From assembly GCA_030607235.1 (NCBI GenBank), contig JAUWEX010000010.1, positions 1 through 12,534 on the forward strand: a DNA stretch of 12,534 nt, read 5' to 3'. The notes below the pieces were generated by a model, which searched no databases, was not told where the DNA came from, and saw only the letters and a program-made list of their open reading frames with translations. How positions within the stretch are numbered: position 1 is the stretch's first letter; the number at the start of each line of letters is the position of its first letter. A program made the translations under genes and the position numbers. The stretch comes from Planctomycetota bacterium (lineage in GTDB: Bacteria; Planctomycetota; B129-G9). This document shows positions 7,779 through 12,534 of this stretch, one piece after another.

Positions 7779-7888
7779 GCGGGCAAGGCCCGCGGCAAAT
7801 AGGGAAGTAACCACATTCTCCGATATCCGCTCGCTACGCGCTACCGCGCGGAGCGCTTCGCTTGCACTCACTGACAAATCTTGTGCGC
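7779..7888 (+). repeat. 110-bp interspersed structured repeat, copy 2
   Basis: This is the second full copy, in the same orientation as copy 1 and the same length. Its head hairpin is GCGGGC-AAG-GCCCGC (7779-7793). Relative to copy 1 the third pair changed from A-T to G-C on both sides, a compensatory substitution supporting the fold. The internal hairpin is CGCT-a-CGCGC (7832-7841), loop TACC, then GCGCG-g-AGCG (7846-7855). It occupies most of the 178-bp spacer between the ExeA-like gene stop and the SDR start. About 57 bp to the ExeA-like stop hold nothing recognisable. Confidence 0.8.
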
Positions 7889-7945
7889 GGATTCGCGATG
7901 TGATTTCCTTCCGCGAGCGGGATTGTAGCATAAAAATGACGGGCG

Positions 7946-8746
7946 TTACATGATGGGGGCGATGCGTTCCTGGGCGCGCTCGACGAGTCCGGGGTTGATT
8001 TTGAGGAAGCGTTCGTCGGCGGCGATTGTCATGGCGGTATCGCAGAGGGCGTTGATGACGCGCGGGATGCCGCGGGCTATATTGTGGATAGTCGCTTTGG
8101 ATTCTTTGTCGAAGATCTGCGTCGCCGCGCCGGCGGCCTTGAGCCGGAAGTCTATGTATTCGGAGGATTCCGCTTCGGTGTAGGGCTTGAGGCTGTGGCG
8201 CATGACGATGCGCTGGTTGAGCGATTTGTGGCTACGCAGGCGCTGTACCAGGCTGTCCTGTCCCGACATGAGGAGCGTGTGGAGTATGCGGCCGTTTTTG
8301 TCGAAGTCGAGCATAATCCGGATCGCCTCGAAGGTCATCTCGTCGGTGATGGTCTGGGCTTCGTCGAGGATGAGAACCGCGGGGCAGTTGCCGCCGCAAT
8401 CGCTCATGCGGTCGTAGAGGTCCTGGGCGCAGACGCCGTAGTCGTTGTTACCGGGCAGACCGAGTTTGCGCGCGACTTCGTAGCAGAACATCTCGGCGTT
8501 GAGGCGCGGGGTAATCATGTGGGCGATTTTTACTCCGACGTCGTTGAGTTGCGCGGCGATGAGTTTGCAGAGGTATGTTTTGCCCACGCCCACCGGCCCG
8601 AGGAGCATCATGACGGCCTTGTTCTCGGTGTAGACTTCGAGGAATTGACGCACCGCCATCTCCTGGTCCTCCGTCATGAAGAAGAACCGGGGATCGTATG
8701 TGCTGGCGAAGGGATTTTGCCTAAGGCCCCAATATGTGCGGTACAT
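7946..8746 (-). CDS. ExeA/GspA-like AAA ATPase
   Basis: 266 aa. The N-terminus MYRTYWGLRQNPFASTYDPRF matches the characteristic start of ExeA-like proteins (Y..FGL...PF....DP..). Walker A is GPVGVGKT (50-57) and Walker B is VLILDEAQ (124-131). A sensor-like LLMSGQDSL and an arginine-rich LNQRIVMRHSLKPYTEAE segment follow. ExeA in type II secretion has a periplasmic peptidoglycan-binding extension; this protein ends after the AAA+ module and has no membrane segment. It therefore more likely acts as a cytosolic switch ATPase, similar to the MshM or TniB-like type. No ExeB or secretion gene is nearby. AAGGGG before the ATG is a weak ribosome site. The 78-bp gap after the DUF6485-like gene allows co-transcription with it; I saw no promoter or terminator there. 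Confidence 0.85.
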   Translation of the reverse strand: MYRTYWGLRQNPFASTYDPRFFFMTEDQEMAVRQFLEVYTENKAVMMLLGPVGVGKTYLCKLIAAQLNDVGVKIAHMITPRLNAEMFCYEVARKLGLPGNNDYGVCAQDLYDRMSDCGGNCPAVLILDEAQTITDEMTFEAIRIMLDFDKNGRILHTLLMSGQDSLVQRLRSHKSLNQRIVMRHSLKPYTEAESSEYIDFRLKAAGAATQIFDKESKATIHNIARGIPRVINALCDTAMTIAADERFLKINPGLVERAQERIAPIM

Positions 8747-8824
8747 TGATAGCCCCTTTGCAATAGACTATATCATCTTATCTATCGACAAAAGAGCGTC
8801 GGTGCTGAACAGGTTTGCCCGCGG

Positions 8825-9016
8825 TTATCGGCGGTCTTTGAGATATTTTTCGACCGAGCGGTCGTAAGTGGCCTCGGCTGCGGCGCTGAAGTAGCACGCC
8901 GGCAGTTCGCCGCGCACGCGGTGGTAGTGGACGCATTCACAGCATTGGCCTTTTTTGTCGCAGGAGTAGGTGCAGTTGCACATGCTCTTGTTTTTTTCGA
9001 TGTTCGGGCAATCCAT
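8825..9016 (-). CDS. Small Cys-rich protein, DUF6485-like
   Basis: 63 aa with eight Cys (3, 13, 15, 19, 25, 26, 28, 41) and two His in VHYHR. Most lie in the first two thirds, in a pattern CNCTYSC...[14 protein letters not shown], then a helical tail [16 protein letters not shown]. From memory this matches the small family DUF6485 (function unknown); the name should be confirmed. The Cys/His spacing suggests a structural metal site (Zn or Fe-S). The ATG is 2 nt after the YlbF-family stop. The ribosome site AAGGAT lies inside the last codons of that gene, so translation of the two is coupled. It is probably cytosolic, with no signal peptide. Its steady pairing with the YlbF-like gene here hints at a joint role, which is inference. 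Confidence 0.8.
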   Translation of the reverse strand: MDCPNIEKNKSMCNCTYSCDKKGQCCECVHYHRVRGELPACYFSAAAEATYDRSVEKYLKDRR

Positions 9017-9018
9017 GG

Positions 9019-9375
9019 TTAATCCTTTTTGTCTTCGCTGGGGACTTCAATTTTGAGCGGCGCGGCGATGAGGTGGTTGACCTTGTTCATCAGTTCGGTG
9101 TACTCGGTCTGTATCTTGAGGAGGTTCTGGATTTTTGAGTTGGAGAGCACCTTTTCGCGCATCTCGGTGAACTTTGTCTTGTCTTCGACCTCGACGGGCT
9201 GCTGGTTTTTTTCGAGATCGGCTATGCGCTGCAGGATAGCCTGGTATTCGGCGGTCAGCGCCGAGAGTTCCTTGTCGGCGCGCGCATCGAGTTCGAGTTT
9301 TTTCAACTCGGTGAACTGCGGTGTTTCCGCGATTGCCTTGCCCAGTTCCTCTGCGATTTTTTTGATCTTGTCCAT
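9019..9375 (-). CDS. YlbF/YmcA-family helical protein
   Basis: 118 aa, all-helical by appearance and highly charged. The beginning [25 protein letters not shown] and the middle [13 protein letters not shown] match the YlbF/YmcA (com_ylbF) family. In Bacillus, family members form a complex with YaaT that influences RNase Y-dependent mRNA processing, competence and biofilm formation. In other phyla the role is not known, so regulator is a family label only. A C-terminal helix ([20 protein letters not shown]) follows. GGAG 5 nt before the ATG supports the start. It is the first gene of a minus-strand unit and has a strong consensus-like promoter 37 bp upstream. The stop is 2 nt from the next start. 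Confidence 0.82.
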   Translation of the reverse strand: MDKIKKIAEELGKAIAETPQFTELKKLELDARADKELSALTAEYQAILQRIADLEKNQQPVEVEDKTKFTEMREKVLSNSKIQNLLKIQTEYTELMNKVNHLIAAPLKIEVPSEDKKD

Positions 9376-9411
9376 GGTTTCTCCGGTAAGAGTGAGTTTC
9401 GACTTTCGCCG

Positions 9412-9440
9412 ATTATAGCGAAAAGTAGCGGAGGGCGCAA
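9412..9440 (-). promoter_or_regulatory. Promoter of the YlbF-family gene
   Basis: On the minus strand, TTGCGC (9435-9440) and TATAAT (9412-9417) are separated by exactly 17 bp. This is a good sigma-70-type match. The -10 box is framed by TTTCGC and GCGAAA arms, a 6-bp dyad that could be a repressor site. It lies 37 bp upstream of the ATG. Confidence 0.7.
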
Positions 9441-9465
9441 GTTCTGCGGGCGGGGCCGGATATGC

Positions 9466-9498
9466 AAAACAAAAGGCACGACGGAAACATCGTGCCTT
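9466..9498 (-). terminator. Intrinsic terminator after the GGDEF gene
   Basis: The 9-bp perfect stem AAGGCACGA / TCGTGCCTT (9473-9481 and 9490-9498) has an 8-nt loop. On the minus strand it is followed by TTGTTTTG. It starts 17 nt after the TAG stop of the GGDEF coding region and separates that transcript from the YlbF promoter downstream. Confidence 0.8.
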
Positions 9499-9515
9499 CC
9501 GGTTGTTTTTGCGCT

Positions 9516-10274
9516 CTAGTCGATGCGGGTTACCTCGACGGTGTTGGGGCCTTTCTTTTGCGCGTCGCTGAGCGCTTTGTCGGCGATGCGGGGCAGTTCC
9601 TGGTAGGATAGGCGGATCGACTCCATGGGGTCGAACGTCGCGCCGCCCGCGCTTATCGTTACGTTTATCAGGCCGTCCTTATAGATGACCGGCTCTTCGG
9701 CGATTCGCCTGAGCAGTTTGGTGCCGACCGTCATGCAGCCCTGCATGTCGGTTTCGGGCATGACGAGGACGAATTCGTCATTGCCCAGCCGCGCCAGCCA
9801 GTCGATATCGCCGCGGGTGCAGGCGGTGATCGCGCGGGCTACGTGGCACAGCACCGCGTCGCCGGCGGGGTGGCCGTATTCTTCGTTGATCTTCCTGAAG
9901 TCGTCGACATCTATCGCCAAAAACGACAGGTTGCGACTGTAGCGTTTGGCGCGGTTGATCTCCTTGACCAGCGCCAGATCGTAGTAATGCCGGTTGTAAG
10001 CGCCGGTCAGCGGGTCGCCCCACTCCAGTTCGCGCAGTGTCTTGTAGGTCTGGCTCAGTTCCCGGTGAGCCTCTTCGATGGCGACGCTTTGCGCTTCGAT
10101 TTTGGCCTCGGCATTGTGGAGGCTAGAGTTGAGCGAATTGATTTCCTTGTTGTAGTTGGTCAGGATGGTGGTGAGTTTGTCGATCTCCTCCTGCCGTGAA
10201 TGCGCCAGGACCGCGATGCGGTCGCCGCACGGCATAAGCAGCGTATCGGCCAGGTAAGGCTCGCCGTGTTTCAT
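9516..10274 (-). CDS. Diguanylate cyclase (GGDEF) part of an amber-split PAS-GGDEF gene
   Basis: 252 aa if counted from the ATG at 10274. Residues 1-25 (KHGEPYLADTLLMPCGDRIAV) look like the last strands of a PAS fold. Residues 26-85 form a coiled coil, and 86-250 a GGDEF domain, which makes cyclic di-GMP from two GTP. Motifs are DPLTGAYNRHYYD (87-99), IDVDDFRKINEEYGHPAGD (121-139), the active-site loop as GNDEF (164-168), and ADKALSDAQKKG near the end. GNDEF retains the D/E residues and could be active. The upstream I-site is shifted (RGDID rather than RxxD five residues before the loop), so product inhibition may be lost. The ATG at 10274 has no Shine-Dalgarno, falls inside the PAS fold, and is in the same frame as the preceding ORF across a TAG at 10284-10286. 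It is therefore probably the second half of one gene. Confidence 0.85.
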   Translation of the reverse strand: MKHGEPYLADTLLMPCGDRIAVLAHSRQEEIDKLTTILTNYNKEINSLNSSLHNAEAKIEAQSVAIEEAHRELSQTYKTLRELEWGDPLTGAYNRHYYDLALVKEINRAKRYSRNLSFLAIDVDDFRKINEEYGHPAGDAVLCHVARAITACTRGDIDWLARLGNDEFVLVMPETDMQGCMTVGTKLLRRIAEEPVIYKDGLINVTISAGGATFDPMESIRLSYQELPRIADKALSDAQKKGPNTVEVTRID

Positions 10275-10283
10275 GAAGGTAAT

Positions 10284-10286
10284 CTA
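10284..10286 (-). other. In-frame amber codon inside PAS domain
   Basis: The minus strand reads GTG TAG ATT ACC TTC ATG with no shift of frame between the upstream and downstream coding parts. Domain continuity across the codon (PAS start before, PAS end after) suggests a nonsense change, for example from CAG, or a sequencing error. Programmed readthrough is possible but unsupported: TAG also serves as an ordinary stop at 5396-5398 and 9516-9518. Confidence 0.8.
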
Positions 10287-11171
10287 CACGGTTTCGACGG
10301 GCAGGGTGTCGGTGCCGGCGATCTTTTCCATGATCGAGGCGCTTTCTTCTTCGAGGTGCTGGAGGATGCACTCGCCCTGGCACATGCCGAATCCGTCGCG
10401 ACAGCGCTGGTTGGCCGAGCGGATGATGAGGTCGTTGTCGAGTGTGCAGAACAAGACGTCGGAATCTTCGAGTATGTTTTCGAGATAATCAAAAGGCTTT
10501 TCCGGCTCGGTGTCGTCATCGGGGACGAAGCCGGCGGCGGAGAGCAGCAGATAGGCCGACCTGATTTCGGGCAGTATCAGCGCATCGCCTTCGGGGTATT
10601 CGTGCAGCATGTTTGCGAAGCCCGGCCCGCAGAAGATCGCGCGGCAGTCCATCTCGGATACGTACATGCTTTCCAGCGTCTCTTCGGCTTTGGCGGCGGC
10701 GCTTTGATCCAGCCCCAGCATCACCAGCGCCTTGGCGCGCAGGGCTGCGGCGCGACCGGCGACCTCGTCGGGTTTGAGTCCCGACGCGACGTATTCGGCC
10801 CGCCAGCCGTTTCCCGCAAGCATATCGCAGAGTTGTCCGCCGATGATCGCTTCGAGATTTTTGAGCCGCTCGTCGTCGGCGTTTCCGGCGATGAGCGCCA
10901 CGGGCGTGCGCGAAAATTCGCGCGGGGCGTTGGTGGTCAGTTTTTCGATTACGAATCCCAGCGCAGCCTGCGCCTTGGCGCTGCGCGCTTCGTCGTCGCC
11001 GACGGCTATCGCCTGAAGCGCCGGAAGGATGATCTCGGTCTGTATGTGGGTGTAGGGGGCGCCCTGCGAAAGGGCCTCTTCGATCATCGCCCAGGCCACC
11101 GTCCGGTGGCCCGCCCGTATGGTTTCGACGAAATCGGCCAGTATCGCGTCCGAAGAATTGTTTTGCGTCAT
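10284..11171 (-). CDS. Corrinoid-binding-like domain plus N-terminal part of PAS domain, ended by in-frame TAG
   Basis: 295 aa. Residues 8-80 form a helical bundle like the B12-binding cap domain (GHRTVAWAMIEEALSQG, then ILPALQAIAVGDDEARSAKAQAAL). Residues 90-215 look like the Rossmann B12-binding domain (TPVALIAGNADDERLKNLEAI). The usual DxHxxG cobalt-ligand motif is replaced by DDERLK, so a His ligand is missing and cobalamin binding is doubtful. A PAS domain begins near 227 (FDYLENILEDSDVLFCTLDNDLIIRSANQ) and is cut at 295. Cys at 241, 257, 264 and 268 are notable. The start at 11171 is chosen because AGGAA lies 8 nt upstream; the frame is open further upstream, but only antisense to the MATE gene. 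It is a sensor input for the GGDEF output encoded in frame right after the TAG. Confidence 0.82.
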   Translation of the reverse strand: MTQNNSSDAILADFVETIRAGHRTVAWAMIEEALSQGAPYTHIQTEIILPALQAIAVGDDEARSAKAQAALGFVIEKLTTNAPREFSRTPVALIAGNADDERLKNLEAIIGGQLCDMLAGNGWRAEYVASGLKPDEVAGRAAALRAKALVMLGLDQSAAAKAEETLESMYVSEMDCRAIFCGPGFANMLHEYPEGDALILPEIRSAYLLLSAAGFVPDDDTEPEKPFDYLENILEDSDVLFCTLDNDLIIRSANQRCRDGFGMCQGECILQHLEEESASIMEKIAGTDTLPVETV

Positions 11172-11390
11172 TTTTACGTTCCTGTTGGGGTTTTTTGAGC
11201 AATTTGCATTACGTTCGATTTCACTGGGAATATCGGTAATCTCGCCCAAATAATTCAATGAACCTGATGCCGGAAAAACCGACGCGGCGGGCGATTTCGG
11301 CGAGATGTCGCAAATTGATTTGCCCGTATCGCCGCCTGCTGTTAGAATGCGCCGATACGGTTTTTGAAACGAGCGATTGATGAGCGATTG
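11172..11390. promoter_or_regulatory. Divergent promoter region between the B12-like/PAS/GGDEF gene and the MATE gene
   Basis: The 219-bp spacer serves both divergent genes. It contains the MATE promoter described separately and a 14-bp palindrome GCAAAT-TG-ATTTGC (11310-11323). The related sequence GCAATTTGC (11199-11207) shares the 8-mer GCAAATTG in opposite orientation. A weak leftward promoter candidate is TTGAAT with GATATT at 18 bp, ending near 11232. The two GCAAATTG sites, one near each gene, could bind one shared regulator; that is inference. Confidence 0.45.
11320..11348 (+). promoter_or_regulatory. Putative promoter of the MATE gene with flanking dyad
   Basis: TTGCCC (11320-11325) and TAGAAT (11343-11348) have 17 bp spacing. 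An 8-bp inverted repeat, CCGTATCG (11324-11331) and CGATACGG (11353-11360), frames the -10 box. It could be an operator. Because the right arm is followed by TTTTTG, it could instead be an early attenuator. Confidence 0.5.
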
Positions 11391-11403
11391 ATGAGCGATA
11401 GGT
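11371..11403 (+). repeat. Three 11-bp tandem repeats overlapping the MATE start
   Basis: GAGCGATTGAT occurs at 11371-11381 and 11382-11392 exactly, then with 9 of 11 matches at 11393-11403. The repeats create a three-codon mini-ORF, ATG AGC GAT TGA (11380-11391). Its stop overlaps the MATE ATG at 11391-11393 by one base, a TGATG junction of the kind that gives translational coupling. Confidence 0.75.
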
Positions 11404-12534
11404 TCGAAGATACGGCAATGTTTGACAAGCAGCCTCCACGGCGGTTGGTGCTTTCGCCGAGCAGGTTGCTGAGCAATATATTCCGGCTGGCGCTGCCCAC
11501 GGTGGCGGAGAACCTCTTGCTGGCGCTGATGATGCTGGTGGACGTGATTTTCGTGGCGCACTACGCCTACAACACAGGCGGAGAGAACCTGGCGGATGCG
11601 GCGATTTCGGCGGTTGGCACAAGCAGCACGCTGGGCTTTGTCCTTATGGTGTTGTTTATGCCTTTGTCCCTGGCGACCAACGCGCTGGTTTCGCGCCACA
11701 TCGGCGCGCGGGATATGGCGATGGCCCGGCGTACCTGCGCCCAGTCTACCAAGATCGTGGCCGTCGTCGGCACGCTCGTGAGCGTGCTGCTGTTTTTGCT
11801 GATTGACCAAATCCTCGGCGTGATGAAACTGGGCTACGACGACCCGCGGGTTTTCGTTTATTCGCAGAAATACCTGATCTGGATATTCCCGTCGTTCGTG
11901 TTTCGTCTGCTGCTGCTGAATTCCGCCTACGCCGTCAAGGCCGCGGGCAATGCGCACAACCCCATGATAATCGCCGCGTTCGCTAACATCCTCAACATCG
12001 TGCTTGACTACGCGCTGATTTTCGGCAAACTCGGTCTGCCGGAGATGGGCATCGAGGGCGCGGGCCTGGCCACGGCGATCGCGTCGCTGGTGGGCGGCGG
12101 GCTGATGACCGCTATGCTGTTTACGCGCCACTCGGTTGTTCACATGGGCTGGCGGCACATAAAGGGCTGGTCGTGGCGGGTGTATCGCTCACTTATGAGG
12201 ATATCCCTGCCGGGGATAGTCGAACAGGTGGGTTTACAGGGCGCGTTTCTGCTGTACCTGCGTATCGTAACCGACCTCGGCAAGGAGCCGCTGGCGGCGT
12301 TTATCATCAGCAGCCGGATCGAGGGCTTTTCGATGCTGCCCGCCTACGGTTTCGGCATAGCCTGCGCTACGCTCGTCGGCCAGTCGCTGGGCGCGGGCAA
12401 GCCCCGCCTGGCGCGGCAGAGCATGTTCTATTGCGGTCTGTTCGGCAGTGTTCTCATGGCGGCGGTCGGCGTGGCGTTGTACCTGTTTCGCTACGACGTA
12501 TCTCGGATTTTTCTCCCGTCGGACGACGTTCTTA
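11391..12534 (+). CDS. MATE-family multidrug/Na+ efflux transporter, 3' truncated
   Basis: The frame is open from the ATG at 11391 to the window end, giving 381 codons of an expected 450-480. MATE proteins are 12-helix inner-membrane antiporters that export drugs or metabolites using H+ or Na+. The first helix begins NIFRLALPTVAENLLLALMMLVDVIFV, with the family's ...P...E......D..FV pattern. MPLSLATNALVSRHIGARDMAMARR matches the conserved A...SR..GA.....A block. The second half repeats this as ISLPGIVEQVGLQG and GFGIACATLVGQSLGAGKPRLAR. About ten hydrophobic segments are visible. An in-frame ATG at 11418 is an alternative start; neither has a strong ribosome site, and 11391 is favoured by the TGATG coupling. 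No substrate can be inferred. It is divergent from the signalling gene and may share control with it. Confidence 0.9.
   Translation, partial: MSDRFEDTAMFDKQPPRRLVLSPSRLLSNIFRLALPTVAENLLLALMMLVDVIFVAHYAYNTGGENLADAAISAVGTSSTLGFVLMVLFMPLSLATNALVSRHIGARDMAMARRTCAQSTKIVAVVGTLVSVLLFLLIDQILGVMKLGYDDPRVFVYSQKYLIWIFPSFVFRLLLLNSAYAVKAAGNAHNPMIIAAFANILNIVLDYALIFGKLGLPEMGIEGAGLATAIASLVGGGLMTAMLFTRHSVVHMGWRHIKGWSWRVYRSLMRISLPGIVEQVGLQGAFLLYLRIVTDLGKEPLAAFIISSRIEGFSMLPAYGFGIACATLVGQSLGAGKPRLARQSMFYCGLFGSVLMAAVGVALYLFRYDVSRIFLPSDDVL

Noticed and set aside
8747..8824. Promoter for the ExeA-like gene (TTGTCG and TATAGT)
   Set aside because: The spacing is only 13 bp, outside the usual range, and no better pair was found.
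10284..10286. Pyrrolysine or a reassigned genetic code as the explanation for the TAG
   Set aside because: TAG ends the glycosyltransferase and GGDEF coding regions in the same window. The gene is not a methylamine methyltransferase, and no pyl genes are visible. It remains checkable in the full genome.
11172..12158. Extension of the corrinoid-like protein's frame upstream on the minus strand to 12158
   Set aside because: It runs antisense through a convincing MATE transporter, its translation has no family features, and AGGAA marks the start at 11171.

Overview
The window is GC-rich and gene-dense. It looks like chromosome from a diderm (Gram-negative-type) bacterium. The lipid-A-type acyltransferase, an ExeA-like ATPase, a YlbF-family protein, a Cys-rich DUF6485-like small protein, abundant radical SAM/Fe-S chemistry and overlapping operons would fit an anaerobic planctomycete or a related lineage. 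That placement is inference from gene content only; there is no rRNA or marker gene here.

Left part (1-5398, + strand): one compact five-gene unit. It encodes a radical SAM enzyme (cut by the window edge), a GH3-family acyl-adenylate/amide synthetase, a DUF362 protein, an LpxL/HtrB-type acyltransferase and a family-2 glycosyltransferase. Gaps run from a 4-bp ATGA overlap to 33 bp, so the genes are probably co-transcribed. Together they suggest synthesis or tailoring of an acylated, possibly glycosylated, membrane-associated product. No known pathway with this exact gene set was recognised.

Middle (5399-7945): intergenic repeat DNA, then two minus-strand genes. One is a noticeably AT-richer ankyrin-repeat lipoprotein with its own promoter and leader; the other is an RmlD-type SDR. 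Two copies of a 110-bp interspersed repeat occur here, plus a 21-bp partial copy. Each copy begins with a short hairpin, and the two full copies show a compensatory base-pair change. One hairpin starts on the last base of a stop codon; another ends one base before a Shine-Dalgarno.

Right-middle (7946-9440, minus strand): a YlbF-family gene with a clear promoter, tightly coupled to the DUF6485-like gene, followed by an ExeA-like AAA ATPase.

Right (9466-12534): a minus-strand signalling gene with the order corrinoid-binding-like domain, PAS domain, coiled coil, GGDEF. It is interrupted in frame by a single TAG inside the PAS domain and ends in a good intrinsic terminator. Divergently transcribed from it is a MATE-family transporter that runs off the right edge. 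The shared 219-bp spacer holds a promoter flanked by a dyad and an 11-bp tandem repeat overlapping the MATE start codon.

The observations most worth following up are the in-frame amber codon in the signalling gene, the unusual GH3/DUF362/LpxL/GT2/radical SAM gene set and the 110-bp structured repeat.
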